From: Steinernema hermaphroditum
Lineage: Eukaryota > Nematoda > Chromadorea > Rhabditida > Steinernematidae
NCBI GenBank assembly: GCA_030435675.1
Contig: CM059624.1
Coordinates: 4,922,769-4,986,768, forward strand
DNA length: 64,000 nucleotides
Direction: 5' to 3'
Shown: in pieces, positions 1 through 12,618 of the stretch
How the letters are laid out: each line of letters opens with the position of its first letter
Position numbering within the stretch: position 1 is the stretch's first letter
The notes under the pieces: model-generated
Told to the model about the DNA's origin: nothing
What the model saw: only the letters and a program-made list of their open reading frames with translations
Database searches by the model: none
Position numbers and translations under genes: made by a program

Positions 1-3000
1 TCGCAAATATTCCTAAATCGCCTTAAACGGCTGAAATAGAAGGTGAACCTGTCATTACTGGACGCTCTGTGTTGGCACAAGATCGAGGAGGTATCTGGAT
101 GTTGGGGTCGTTCTTGAGGGAGTGGGGATGGTCACGAATGATTTGTGCTTACGGCTGGCTCTAACAGAGCTATGGAATGCTGAAGATGCTAGGACTGCCC
201 CAAACAACCCTCAAGGAGACGAGCTTTGCACACCCCTGGTCCCAACCTGAAGGTGGTCTCGACAAGTGCATTCCTGACCTCTCCCGAAAACATCATTTGC
301 TTCGATGATTTATGCATCCAGCGCTTGTATTTGCATTCCCCTGCCACTTAACACTGCGTTCCGCCAATGTGGCCCATAACTCCTGGCGTCGCATTAGCGC
401 CAGCGGCGTCCCTAGGTGCCAACGCAGCTTATAAACAGCGGTGTTTTCGCGAGATGACCTCCTCCAGCGGAACATATGCAGCTCCTCCCTCGTCGCTTAT
501 TCTAATCGCGTCGGGTTTCCACTTCCGACGATCGCCATCAATTATCTTTTTGGGGGCCCTCGAAAACGGTCATTGGAGGGGATAATCGTCTTTATGCCTC
601 AATGGGTTGTTTCCGAGATCGGGTGTATCTTTGGGATGATCCTTCAGACGGTGCTAAGTGGGTTTTTGTATGATTACAACTTTAGATAAATGATAGAATG
701 CAGTGGCTCGAGCAGCCGTTCCATCTCACCTAAAACATAAAACGAACTTGACGACCTTAAATCTACAACCGTGCAATATTTCAGCCCATTTAGGCATTCT
801 GTTTACACTTAACAGCCGTGTTTTTCAAGTGCCCTCACTGATAACCGCCTTCAGATTTTCAGTAGGTCACCCGGCGCTAAGCCGATTTGCAACGAAAGCT
901 CCTTAACCTTCTCCACTTTCGTCTTTTTTTCGGAAAAGAGCCGATTCGAGCAAAGTCCGTTCAGGAAAGAGGTGGAATACCAGTACACTATGCGTGATGA
1001 CGAAGCTTTCGGTATTCCTGTTTTTATCGAAGTTCGCTCCAGACGATGTGTGTGGTACTCTATCTCTGGCTTGAGATAATCAAAGGTGCCAGCAATGAGT
1101 TGGATATGAGGTCGTATCATGCAAGTTTGTGTAGTAGAAAGTGTTCAGCCTTACGGTTAAGTCACAGTGCTTCTGATCAACGCTCACTTTGTGTTACGAA
1201 CTATAAATCGGCTGATCTATCAAATCACCGAAGCTTGATGTCCCCTTTTTGGTCCTTAGAATTTCCTACAGAACTTTCGGGCTATCATTTCTATGGCTAA
1301 ATTTCTAAAAAAGCCGGCTGATTTTCCCACTTTCCCATACCGCCACGCCTTCAAATGATACAGATCTTCGACCGCTTCACTCAAGGAAGTTGCCGAAGGC
1401 GCCTCCGCAGCTGATTTTCCTAGTTTTGAAAAAAAGACAACAAGGAAAAGACAAAGGCTCTTATCATCGGCGATCATCGATAGCCACCCCACTTATCCTG
1501 CTCAGTTCCTATCATACACACCTACGATTTTATCATTTCCATTGAAGTGCCGACTTAATCATCCGAATTACTATACTCTTCTCCCCATCCCATCTGCCAC
1601 TCTATCATCTAAAGTCGAATCCGCCGCTCCGTGCCATCGCCCGATCGGTCTCCGCTTCTTCTCGCTTTGAAGAACAATTATCAATTCATCGCTCCATACA
1701 TACATGAGCGGCGTCGGCGCCGTCGCCACCGACGCCGCCGTCTCCGGGCGACAAACACGCGCGGCAGCGGCAGCGTCAGTTGGGCGGCCGGCGATCGATC
1801 GCGGCGGCCGCGAGGTCATCGGCTGCAGCGCGTTCCCAAAGAAGCGACCGACCAACCGGACAGTTGTCCTCTTCTCCGCTCGGAGAACATTCGGACCCGT
1901 TCTGTATAGTTACTTTCAGCGCTTAATGCGCCACTTTTTGACGGCCTGAGAACTGTATTCGTCGATTAGGGTCCGATTTGCAGAAGATTTAATGGCGACT
2001 TTTTTGGAGGGCAGTCTTTGATGTTGGGAGAGATTTTATCGCCAGCCATGTACTTTCCGCATTCTGTTCGTTTTGAAGAAAGAAGGGTTGGTGAAGTGAC
2101 CTTTTGTGGAAAAAGGATCGATTTGAAATGTTCGATTATCTACATCTGAAGCACAGAAATCAAAATCTTTTTGGATATCCGTGATAAGACTATCTAAATT
2201 GCAAATCTGATGGACAGCTGCCTATAATAGCTGTCCCGGACACGCAGTCTTAATCGTCTGATATTTGAAGAGGCTATCTATTCTAGTAAATATATATTTT
2301 CTTTGAAAGTGTGTTAAAAGTAGGTCGAGAAACTACAAAAGTTGTACCTTAGTTGTGAATTTCAAGAATGGCACATTCTGGAAAACAGTAGAGGCATCTT
2401 ATAGGAGTGACTGCCCTGACAGTAGGTCGGATAAGACCTCGATAGTACCCTCGATCTTTTAGGCACATTTTGGTCATCCACGTTGTTGATAATGGACCTT
2501 GATCTTAGCTATCACTGGATCACTTATTTCCTGGTCTAAGTAGTTTTCATATACTCCCCTGATAGTTCCAATGGATTCCAGTAGGGACTCACTAAAATTG
2601 GCTCCTCGTCACCTTCTGCTTCTTCCATCAGAATAATCGTCTCACAGCCAATCTCTCAAGAGCTCCCCCACTCGGCTCCACGTCTTTTACACTAATTACA
2701 CCGTGAATCACTTTCAGAGTTGTTTGAAAATAAACCGTGAGTGACCTACTTCTGCGCCACTTAAGATCAAAAAACCCGATTTACGGACCGTGACCCTCTC
2801 ACGCGGTTACGAACACCATCTGATCGACGCTTTAACCGTTCTGTTTTCCATTGATAGGCGTTTTGACTGTTGACATGCTGCTATAATGCCTTCTTTTTGA
2901 AGTTATAATCCTCTGCTTGTCTCCCCATGGCAACGTCAAAGCCATGAGGACATGTGGTCGCTTGTTTGCGTCAATCGTTTTGTTTTTGGACGAGTCGTTT

Positions 3001-3993
3001 CCCAAACGACGTTTGGACGGTTATTAGCCGAACTTCCGGCTGGATTTGATGAGGCTAGAGGGCAGGGTGTAAGGGGGTATCTTGCCCCTCTCGCTGCGTG
3101 TTCATTTATCTCAACTTTTATCTTGTTTTGAAAATGAAGCTACCACTATGTGTCATCCAAATTTTCACGTCTTGATGAAAAACCGTAAAATTCAGTTGAT
3201 TTATCATGTTACCGATGCTTGATACCCCTCTTTTTTGATCGTTAGAATTTCCTACAGAACTTTAGGGCTTCATACCACCATCGCTTCATTTTGTTCTTTG
3301 TGAATACAACACCGTATAAAAGAGACGTATTCATAAGGAACAGTTCACCAAGAAATGTCTGCGTCCAGAACCTTTCCGGTGTGATTTGGACGCACTCTCT
3401 TAGCTATGAATGTCGCTGACCTGGCACAGCCCCATGAGCGATGAATCGGAGTCTTAGACTAAACTTATTTGTCCTTCTGTTCAGAGCTTAAATTTCCCTA
3501 ATAATTGTATTGAGAAACACTTAAAGGTCTTTTTATTTGAACAGTTTAAGGTAGGTTAAACATTGACACCTGTGCTGGTTGATCTTTCCAGGCTAATCGA
3601 ACTCGATCATACTCATTTGAATCTCGAAGGCAGAAGACTTTAAACAGAACGGTGGGAGCGTTCGGTTTCCGGACTCGAGCGTCTTTGAGCGTTCTCTTTG
3701 GAGGCATTGTTTTCTGAATGGTCCCTAGAAAAGCAACCGCAAAACGGGTGTGAAAACTCTGGCAATTCCAAGTGCTTTTCGTATTCCGACCGGTCTCACG
3801 ACTGAGTGTCGTCGAAGATGGCTTTATAGACTCGTGTTTAGATGTCCCTGTTTGGAGCACCCACATGGGAGATCCACTCTTTCGTTGACATCTCCCTTTG
3901 AACAGCACCGTTTATTCTTTCACTTCCAAACAGGGTTCCAAACTCCCCTGATCGATTCTGTTGGCGTGGGAGTCGCCGAGTCAGCGCACAAAA
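1..3993. other. non-coding region with dispersed repeats
   Basis: I see no gene I can support here. It holds one copy each (1213-1290 and 3198-3273) of a ~75 bp dispersed repeat sharing an exact 20-base stretch, a CpG-rich patch around 1630-1860 made of CGG/CGC runs whose open frames are Arg-rich and not protein-like, and, near 3785-3860, a sequence related to the CCGACCGGTCTCAC repeat family found again near 5.4-5.8 and 36.7 kb. Confidence 0.5.
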
Positions 3994-4147
3994 ATGCCCA
4001 ATGTTTGCCTAGCGGCGTTCGTTCTTCGCCGTCCTTATCTTGGCCCGTTTCAGATCTCGCGCTCCAACGTGGCGATCAATGATCCGGGCGCCAAACTGGA
4101 TCCAAGCCGATCGTCTCTCGTCGTCGCCAACCCGTCGCCCAGCCTCT
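3994..4147 (+). CDS. candidate first exon of the Ser/Pro-rich gene at 7.2-11.3 kb
   Basis: An ATG at 3994 opens 51 codons plus one base, ending in a strong donor (TCT|GTAAGTCC). The frame ends in a Pro/Ser-rich stretch (NPSPSL) and leaves phase 1, which is exactly what the exon starting at 7196 needs (two leading bases, then PPSPTAP). Joining them continues the same Pro/Ser/Thr-rich composition with no stop. The implied intron is about 3.05 kb, long for this window, and the rest of it (4148-7195) shows no exon I can defend. Compatible phase and donor quality are seen; membership in the gene is inference. It could instead be a chance open frame in a CpG-rich promoter patch. Confidence 0.3.
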
Positions 4148-7100
4148 GTAAGTCCTGCTTCTTCGCTAATTTATGCGAACCGCGATCGAAACTCGCGCCG
4201 AAAAGCGCCGCGACGCGCCTCTTGCACTCCGAGGCGAGGCGCGCTCTTTCGTAACAGTTCCAGTTTGTCGTCGTCTGGAGGCAGCGAGTCTATCGATTTT
4301 TTATGCACTGAGGTGATGAGGAATGGGCGTTTTTAGTGCACAGTGATGATAGGTACTGGTTTTTATTCACATGAGCTGTTTCCTTGTTGTTGATAGAGCT
4401 ACTAGAGTTTCCGATGGATTTTGAATCATAGTAGATGAGTCATGGGTCTCCGATATTCATGATCTGTTGTCTTGTTTGGCATGCGTTATAAGTCAGAAAA
4501 TACGATATGATGTAGGACATCGGTTCCACTTATTGTCCGATTATGTGAATATCTCCAGCGAATTCTAGCTTCTTAATCACTTCTACAGGCTGCTGATGTT
4601 TCCTGGAAGGAGACTCAAAGATCCTCGGTCAATCGGTCCATCTGAGTGTCTTCTGTGTAGCTTTTGAATGCAGTTTTTAATCTTGAGGTGAACTTTGATC
4701 CTCACTGAAAACGAAATTTCCTAGAACAACACTAGCCCGCTCAGAATAGACCTTAACACGTCCTCACTTATGATTACTTTTTCGTGGATTTCTGTTGCGC
4801 ATCTTCCTCCGTCTTGTGTAGTATTAGTCAGCACATGTTTAAAATGACTCATGTTTCGCGTTCAAACAGTGCTGATCTAGCGCAAACACGACAAAATCAT
4901 CGAGAGAGCATGACTGCGAAAAACGGCTGTGTTGGCAAGATGACGATTTGCTGGCGATATGAACATGGAGGAGATAATGAGTGGAGATTTGGAACCTGCA
5001 CCCATTTAGTTTAATGAGTTTGTTTCCCCGGAGAGTACCTGTTTTGACAAAAGTGCATTCGGGGATCGATTCTTTCCTGATTGATCTTAGTCATTCGAAC
5101 AGCTTCTTAGATCTGGTTAGTTAGGTTAGTTAGTTAGTTAGAAGTTAGTTATTCAATTTGTTCAGGATATCCCAAAAAGCGCCGGAAATTGCTCCTGTTG
5201 GGCGACTATTAGGCGGTGTGTGTAGATGGTGGGATTTGATCAATTCACTTAAAGACGTTTTGTGCGAAAAAGACGGCCCACGCGGATGTGCACCTTTTAC
5301 GAGAAAATGTCTAGACAGATCCTGAACTGATGTCTCGATGTGACTGTCTAGACGATCTAGGCGTTCGGTTTTGCTCTAGTCTAGCAGAAGATACTTTTTC
5401 AGTCTATAGAGCCATTCAGAAATTTAAATTGTGCGACTGGTCGTTTTCTTCTTTCGTTTTCCGACCGATCTCACATTTGGATGCCTTCGGAAGTGGCATC
5501 CTAGACTTCTATCTAAAGCGTCTTTTTTGGGACACCCGGTTGTTTTTACAAAGCAAGAAGACTATTTTTGACTTTTCGTTAGAATAGATAGAAGTCTAGG
5601 ATGCCATTTCCGAGAGCATCCAAACGGAAGATCGGTTTTGTATTTTCTCGATACAGGGTACACCAAAAAGGCATCTAGGCAGAAGTCTGGAAAGTCATTT
5701 TTGTGATTATCCAAGCGGAAAACTGGTTGGAAAATAAAAAAGTGAAGCGAAAAATGAAAGAAACGACCGGTCTGAATCTCTGAATGGTTTTCTAGACGTC
5801 TTCTAGACTTCTTTCTAGATTCTCTTTATGAGCATGTTCTTAAAACTATCCTGAAACTAAATTAGCACTTTTCATCTGTGTCATCCCCAAAATTTCTTCT
5901 TTTTATGCCCATAAGAAGCGCTTGCCTCTTATGTTAAGAAACGGAAATTGGAACCAAACGAATTCATTTGAATTGCATGTAACAAACATGTTCGTAAGTT
6001 GGACCAATGCTCCGGAAGTCAGAAATCTGGCGTATGATCAGCGAACGCTTCCTTGATCGTGGTGATATCATAGCGATCACACTACATCTAAAAACTGCGC
6101 ACATCTATTGATTTATGGCGTTGTTTGGAACGACGATTTGCTGAACATAATTTGTGATCTGTAGAAGAACCTCCCATCAGCGCCGTTCTCCTTCTTCACC
6201 CCATCGCCCTCCAATTACCCGATTAGTTATGTGAAAGAAAACTATTCCAGAACCATTAAGGCGATAATCACATACATGATTCGCCCCGCTTTCTTCCCCC
6301 ACCCGAGAGAGAAACCCTTTTGTGCGCGAATGGGGCCGCGGCTTGTCTTCTTCTTCGCGGCGGAACCGGTTTCGCCTCCCGACTCCGTCTTTGTTCGATT
6401 CGCGTCGCCGCTGATCGGCCATCGCCGCCTCGAGTCCTCCGGGGAGGCTGTGGGAACTGTAGGCTCTGTGGGTGGGGAGGATGAGGAAGTCCGCGGCGCC
6501 CCTTTGGCTTCGCGTGTTGTCGCGTGCGTGACCGCCTTTTCGACAAATACGGATGTCGCCGAGTGGAAAACAGGCGATCGATTAGGGCGCATTCAGGCGG
6601 AATGATTCGATTTTGAGGAGGGAAACCTTATTTGAGCGACGCTTTTGTTTTTGACAGACGTCCACATGGCTCTATTGTTGCGTGGAATCGTGGAATCGTG
6701 GTTTTGTAGGTGGCTATGTAGGTTTCTTGCTCAAATAGTTGGTTGAACGAAAACATGTGTTCTTGAAGAGGGATGAGACCGGTTTGTTGGCGGTGGAGAT
6801 GTTGAGTAGTTTGGCATGGAAATCTTCAAAGTTCGAGCCCGAACGGCGCCTCTCAATGTATACCAACCTACAGTATTCACCGCAGATCCAGCGTGTTGTT
6901 ATCGCCATGGTTCATCGTATTTGGCTATCCTGTAAACAAGGTGGTTACCAAAAACTCGTTTTTAAAGTCGGGGGAGATTCACGGTTCAAGGATGGCCACC
7001 TATAGATATTCTCAGATGACCTGAAGACTTGGAGAACAGATCAAAAATGACCTTTGGGGATTAGGCGACGACAGTAAATAGAAAAATCTACCCCCTTAAA

Positions 7101-7195
7101 ACTACCGTACCTCGCAATAGAAGCATCTACACGGGTTTGACAGTCCACCCCGTGCACTCCTACAGTAACCCCATTCTAAGCCCACCTGGTTGCAG
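4148..7195. other. putative long first intron or intergenic tract
   Basis: No gene supported. It contains a short GTTA-type tandem run (about 5115-5150), a hairpin-forming repeat (5461-5635), a related repeat copy (about 5700-5830) and a CpG-rich patch at 6180-6600. Open frames up to 124 codons exist in the CpG-rich patch on both strands, but they mirror each other and look like composition artefacts. Confidence 0.45.
5461..5635. repeat. hairpin-forming inverted repeat, TCTAGACTTCT family
   Basis: Bases 5461-5513 and 5587-5635 are imperfect reverse complements (both contain the stretch around CATCCTAGACTTCTATC or its complement, and the GGATGCC core), separated by a ~73 bp loop. Related sequence (GACCGGTCT together with CTTCTAGACTTCT) recurs near 5755-5820 and 36700-36760, so this is a dispersed, probably non-autonomous repeat family. 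No coding capacity is seen. Confidence 0.6.
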
Positions 7196-10100
7196 CTCCC
7201 CCGTCGCCAACGGCTCCTTCCACAGTGACCGTCGCCACGACGCCCTCCTCGCCCTCTGCGCCTTCGCTCCGGATGCGACTCACTGAGGCGAAGATGAACT
7301 CGACGGACTCCCTCAACGGCGACTCCTCGGCGTCACAGCGGTCGCGCTCTCCGATCGCGTCGGGACCCGGCTCTGAACTGCACCAGCCCGGTGCCGACCT
7401 GGAGACCCCCCGAGGCGGCTCCTCCGTCGCCTCTTCCATCTCTTCGCCGTCGAGCGTCCGCCGCGCCGACCCTCTCAACGTCCTTCCGATGGGAGCGCCG
7501 CCACAGCACCTCCATGGCCACGGTGAGTTGTTTTTCGCGGCAGGACGCATTTGCATAAGCTACCGTAGTCGACCACGCGGTCGCGGATTTGCATAAGTGG
7601 GCAACGAGCGGTGATAAAACGCTAATCCGGAGCGCCGACGGATGAGTCGAACGTTTTCGCCATGTTAAAGATAGCGCCTCCAAAGAGTCTATGTATGTTC
7701 ACCGTTTTGGGTATACTGTAGCTGGAGTTTTTCAGTCCGGAACTGACCACTGAGTTTATAACATAAGTAGTTGCTCTGCAACTTGCTCTGCAACTGAGTT
7801 GTTTTTTGACCTTAAAGATGCAGCCCTAATTTCTAATTTATTGGCCCTTAGCTATGCATAGGCATGGCACAAAACGTGCATCGCCTAAGGCCAATTGGTG
7901 GACATTTTGGGCCACCTATTACTCGTTTTCATGAAGATAATAATGATTAGAACTTTACGAAAGGACCGATAGACGAATACAGTATCCTTTTTGATATTCT
8001 GGTAGTCATTTGAGAAGAAAGTAAAATCCTCTTTGTCATAGTTTCTGGCACGTTTCTCCTCGTTTAAGGAACCTTCAAAAAGGATCCCGTAAAATGGGCA
8101 TCTGGCTAAAAACTGATCGACTTATTTGATTCCATGGCTAATCTCACCAATTCCAGGCTTCCCAGTGCCTAACCAAATGCTTCTGGACCCGTCCACCGGC
8201 CAACACTACATAGTGCCCTCGCAGCCACAGTACATCTACCAGCCCGTCTACCTGAACCCTTCCCCCCATGCCGGGCCCATTTACTACCAGGCGGCCTCGC
8301 CCGCCGGTCCCTTCCTGGTGACGGCATCGCGGCCTTCCCCGGCGGCCTTCATGATGGCGCCGTCGCCGGCGCCTTCCGTCACCAACTTCGGCTCCTCGTT
8401 CAACGAGGCGCTGCTCCGGCAGCGGCACTCCACGTCGAGCGGCGAAGTGCCCGCCGACGAGAAGAGTGAGCCGGACAGCGGCTACTTCACGCGCGGTCAC
8501 GACTCCCGAATCTCGACGGAGTCCTCCAAGAGCGCCGACGTGCTCATCGCCCGCCAGAGGAGTCGCCAGTCGCCGCCGTCGCCCTCCTCCATCTCCCTGA
8601 ACTCCAACGTCAATGCTCCCACCACGACCAGCTTTGCTACCCTGAATCAAGGAGCGCCCCAGTCGCCCAAGAAGATGCAGCCAACACCGATGTACGGAAC
8701 GCAGCCCTCCTGGTGGGGCCGTTCCGAGAGCGAGGAGCGACTCGACGAAGAGTGAGTTTCCAACTTCTACAGCAACTTTTAAGAACTCTAAGAGAACTAG
8801 AGCTAGTGATGCAAGCCTTAACTCAGAGCCTATTCGCTGCTCTTACTGAAAATTTTACCCATAAGGTGAATTGCGAAATGAGGCAGAAAACTGACCCATA
8901 TTCATTTGCTATGCATTTCTGATACGGCCACATTGACTCAAGTCAGTCGTGCTACCTGACCATGGAGGTGCTAGACGACGAGATCATGCACGTTCCTCAC
9001 TTGATGTTGCCCGGAATTTCTACAATACCTTCCAGAGCCGTACGTCGCGCCTCTCCTCGCCAAATGGTCGCCCAATCGTCTCCCCCTCCGGCGCCCATCA
9101 AAGAGTCCCACCGCGAATCGCCTCCGCCCGCCTCACGTCCTCAGCTGAAGCCTGTCCGCATGGACATCGACTTCAACCGGCCCGTGACTCCGGAACTCAA
9201 GCAGGAGGCGAAGCCACGGGTGACCAGTGCGACGGCGTTCACCGTATCCTTTGACGAGGAGACGCCGAAGAAGGTGACGCCGAAGACGTTGCAGGACGCG
9301 GCGCGCCAGAGCACGAAGAGTCGTCAGATGCTGCGCAGAAGTGCGCAGCCGAAGGAGGCCGTGATTCCCGAGAACTCCGCCATCGAGCACGACGACCCGA
9401 AACGCTATTTGCTCTCCAAAATGCTCCAGGGGAATGGATCCGGATCCGGTGAGTCGACGAGGAATCGGACGATTACGGACTCCCTTCCAGAGCTGATTAC
9501 GGTAGCCGGCGGCTCTCTGTCGACCCAAAAACGCGACGTTGACGCGCTCAGCGACGCGGGCACCTACGTGGTCGACGAGAAGGACGCGTTCCACTTGAAA
9601 CTGCCGATGAAGCAGTTGGACTCCGACGACGACACCGCGACTACCGTATCCTCGGCCTCCGGCTCCTCCTCGCCCAAACCGCGCACTCCCCAGGGCGTCT
9701 TCTTGCCCTGCACCTCCACCACCGATCTCGCGCCTCAGCGCCGCTCCATCGGCGCCGATGCGCGAGCCATCACCGCGGCGAGACCCTCTCGCAAGACCGA
9801 TCTCCCTCTGCCTCGTCCTACCGTATCCACCGCCCCGGCAAGACCCGTCCCTTCGTCGGCGGGTCCCGCCAACTCCAACTTCAGGTACGGTACCTTGCGT
9901 TGCCTTTCGTTTTCGCACATGCGTGATCTTTCCTCTTCTTACAGGCAGTGTCGATGCCACAGTGAAACGTGAGCCAAACACCATTTTCTCTAATTTCACA
10001 CAAATCAGGGTGGTCGCTTCGGGACCCGTCCACGGGTCCCTTTGTTTTTGTTTTACTCATAGTCCTCTCGCATGACCCGAAGTTGCATGGGAATCCCTCT

Positions 10101-11262
10101 TTTATGTTCGTCTCCGTGTGTGGTCCTCTTCGCCGTTACCGTAGCTTTTCGTGCACTTACCGTAACCTTGTTTAGACGAGGCGACGGCGGAAGGTACTCG
10201 ATGTCCGTGGGAAAAAAGGGCGGCCAGGTGAGTCCCGGAGTGGGACAGATTAGGCCTCCTTTCAAGGCGGGACTCTCGTCCAGACCTCAGGTGCGAACTT
10301 TACCGTCTGGCAGGCATACCGTATCCCTTCAGAGCGCCGCATCACAGAGCAAAGACAGCGCCGAGATGCAGGGCTGGCTCCGCCGAAAAGAGTACAATCC
10401 GATGAAGTCGGCCGCTGAGGGTCAGAAGAAGATGCAGCAGCTGAAGGCCCGGTAAGTAGCACCCACCCTAACCGAACGTTCTCTCTCTTCTAACCACTAA
10501 CACTTTCACTTTTCTGCAGTCTTCTTGACCTAGCCGAAGGGAAACGCCGCAACGAGTGAGTTCCTCCGAGAGTAGTCCTCTGCCCGTGACATGCCTGCTC
10601 GCTACCGTATCCGCTTTCGTGATTCCTGCATGCGATCTCTATCTCCGGCAAACGTTGTAGCTTTGCATGACCTAAAGACTTTCCAGAAGCGACAACTTCA
10701 CCAGCAGTCGATCGATCTCTTTCCACCATGGATCCACGCCCAGCTACAGCGGCGCTACGGTCAGTACTGCGGTCGGGGGTACGGTAACCCATGAGGTGCA
10801 TTTCAGTTCAACAACGACGTGAAAGGGAAAGACATGGTCAATCCGCGATTCCTTTCGAAAGACGACAGCATTCAGGTGGGCAGGAGGCTGGACGACAGAG
10901 ACGGGATTACGGTATTGCAGAACATGCAGGATGTGGAGAAAGCCGTCGACGAGCTGACGGCGAAGTGCAACAAGAGCATCCAGCTGATCCGGTCGAACCA
11001 GGGCCTTTCGGACTCGGTGGAGAACCTCCTCAAGAGGGCTGTCGACCCTGTGGCGCCAGTGCAGGCTCCCGAGACGATCGGAAACCGACTCGAGCGCCTC
11101 AGCTCCACCTTCGACGCCATCCAGAAGTTCCTCGAGGAGCAGCAACACTCCTCCTCGCCTTCGCGCCCCCTCCAGAGGCCTTTTGCCGGCGCCTACCGTA
11201 GTCGTTTCGCGCAGCAGCAGGCGCGGAGTCCGTCGGCCTCACGCGGGTTCCCCAGAAATTGA
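7196..11262 (+). CDS. large Ser/Pro-rich, mostly disordered protein (unknown function)
   Basis: Eight or nine exons join in phase: 7196-7522, 8157-8751, 8943-9884, an optional 24-bp exon 9945-9968, 10176-10451, 10520-10555, 10687-10759 and 10807-11262 (TGA). With the candidate first exon at 3994-4147 this gives 2883 bp, 960 residues. The N-terminal half is Ser/Pro-rich; a Tyr/Pro-rich piece near FPVPNQMLLDPSTGQHYIV follows; the middle contains FTVSFDEETPKK and GTYVVDEKD; a basic motif WLRRKEYNPMKSAAEGQKK and a C-terminal helical part (DVEKAVDELTAKCNKSIQLI) end it. No enzyme motif, signal peptide or membrane segment is visible. The two middle motifs faintly recall the centrosomal CEP170 family, but I see no FHA domain and hold this only as a weak idea. 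The true start is uncertain. The gene carries an unusual density of TACSGTA heptamers. No canonical AATAAA follows; a GATAAA lies near 11359. Confidence 0.7.
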
Positions 11263-11783
11263 CTCTTCGCGGAGAGTGAGCGTGACAGAGGTGCCTTTAA
11301 TTCTGATCGAATGATTTATGTGTGTTTGTATAGTGTTGCCACATGGTCTTCTTGTTAAGATAAAGTTATTTATTCACAATACTCATTCACAAAGGGGGTC
11401 AGGATAGATTGCGTGATTCTAAAAGAGGGTATGCTACAAGAAAAAGATGATATCGGTCCTTGTGTTTGCGCCCCAGTTACATCAGGAAATGAATTCTAAA
11501 AAGATTGGATTTGTTCTTCCTATTTTCTTCTTCCTTTCGCCTATCAAAGCGTATCAAAGCGATGATCGATATTTCTTTCAATAATTTCACGAATGCGAAT
11601 ATGAGCCAAAGGTACGACCTCCTCGGTTTTAAGCAGAAATGAGATTTTCGTTGAGAATAAACAACACACCGAATTTTTCGTGATGTTCGTAATCGCAAAA
11701 AAAAAGTGACGCGTTTTCGATATGCCAACCCAGTAATATTTATTGAGAAACTTACGAATATAGCAAATGTGACAACACCTACT
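11263..11783. other. intergenic, convergent 3' ends
   Basis: AT-rich sequence between two convergent genes. It contains the 3' region of the plus-strand gene and, at 11739-11744 on the minus strand, an AATAAA about 40 bases past the stop of the minus-strand gene at 11784. Nothing else recognised. Confidence 0.6.
11739..11744 (-). terminator. polyadenylation signal AATAAA
   Basis: A canonical AATAAA on the minus strand lies 40 bases downstream of the stop codon at 11784, the expected position for the nematode-specific gene at 11784-12459. Confidence 0.5.
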
Positions 11784-12459
11784 TCAGTCCCTTACAAAGA
11801 GACGGCTATCCGATGTAAAACTTCGATCACACAGATAATAGGCCACAACAGATCTACCGCCCGATCTAAATCCACGATCAAGAAGAAAGTAGTCGACCCC
11901 TAGCCCGTCATAGATGTAGGGCAGTGAAACTTCTTTGAAATGTCCGTTCTTCATGTTCCTCTCGATGAACGCTTTGAGAGTGCCAACATTGGGGCCACAC
12001 ATAAAACTGACATCGATGGAATGAAAGGGGTAATCGTCGAATTTCGACAGCGCGTAGGCATTTCGTGCGGAATCCGTTCCGAAGTGAATCTGAAGTTCAA
12101 TCCTGTTGATGAATCTCCGAGCGAATTGGAGGATTTCCTCAATTTCGCTTTCGGTACTCTTAAAATTCGCCATCATTCCTGCTTCAATCTGAATCCCATT
12201 AATTTGCAAATGATCCTTTCTGAGCCCATTTAGGTCGCTTCTTCTGAGAAATTTCCCAGAGTCTCTAAATTGGTGCGCCCACATGTCGTTGTACATAGTG
12301 CGCAATCTGCAGATAGAGGAGCTTTCGCTCGGAAGCGTGATTCTCAATAGCGACATTCCAAACTTCGCCGGTTGAAAGGCGGGAAAACTTGAGAGCACTC
12401 TTCAGATCGGCTACTGTAGCGGCAACGGCCTCGCAGAAAGCGAAGGGAACGCCGTCCAT
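11784..12459 (-). pseudogene. nematode-specific expanded-family gene with a frameshift
   Basis: The ATG at 12459 opens with MDGVPFAFCEAVAATVADLK, followed by a W-x-A-x-x-N/H-H-A-S-x-R motif. This layout (MDxVPxxFC near the start) is one I associate with large lineage-expanded families in Steinernema-like nematodes, often described with F-box-associated-like C-termini. That frame stops at 12265, while the natural continuation (YNDMWAHQFRDSGKF and on to the TGA at 11784) is in the next frame. The switch falls near 12285-12300 and needs one base removed, with no GT-AG intron that fits. The span is 676 bp, 225 codons plus one base, consistent with a single inserted base. It is therefore a young pseudogene, a sequencing error or a missed splice. 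Function is unknown; the family name is inference. Confidence 0.55.
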
Positions 12460-12618
12460 TGTGACCTGTGCAGAACAGTGTATGTTTTAGAATGCTTTCT
12501 TTTGACTGCAATGCGATGCAACAACTTCTTGGATCTGATGCACATTAGATTCACCTGCACAAGCACCAATTTACTTGAAGACTCTACTATGAAATGTACA
12601 CTTAAGACATGAAGATCT

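Noticed and set aside
6231..6605. 124-codon plus-strand frame and overlapping minus-strand frames
   Set aside because: All lie in a CpG-rich patch that is open in several frames on both strands; composition, not coding.
9133..9999. 288-codon minus-strand open frame
   Set aside because: Antisense shadow of the GC-rich plus-strand exon 8943-9884; Arg/Gly-rich composition with no splice support.
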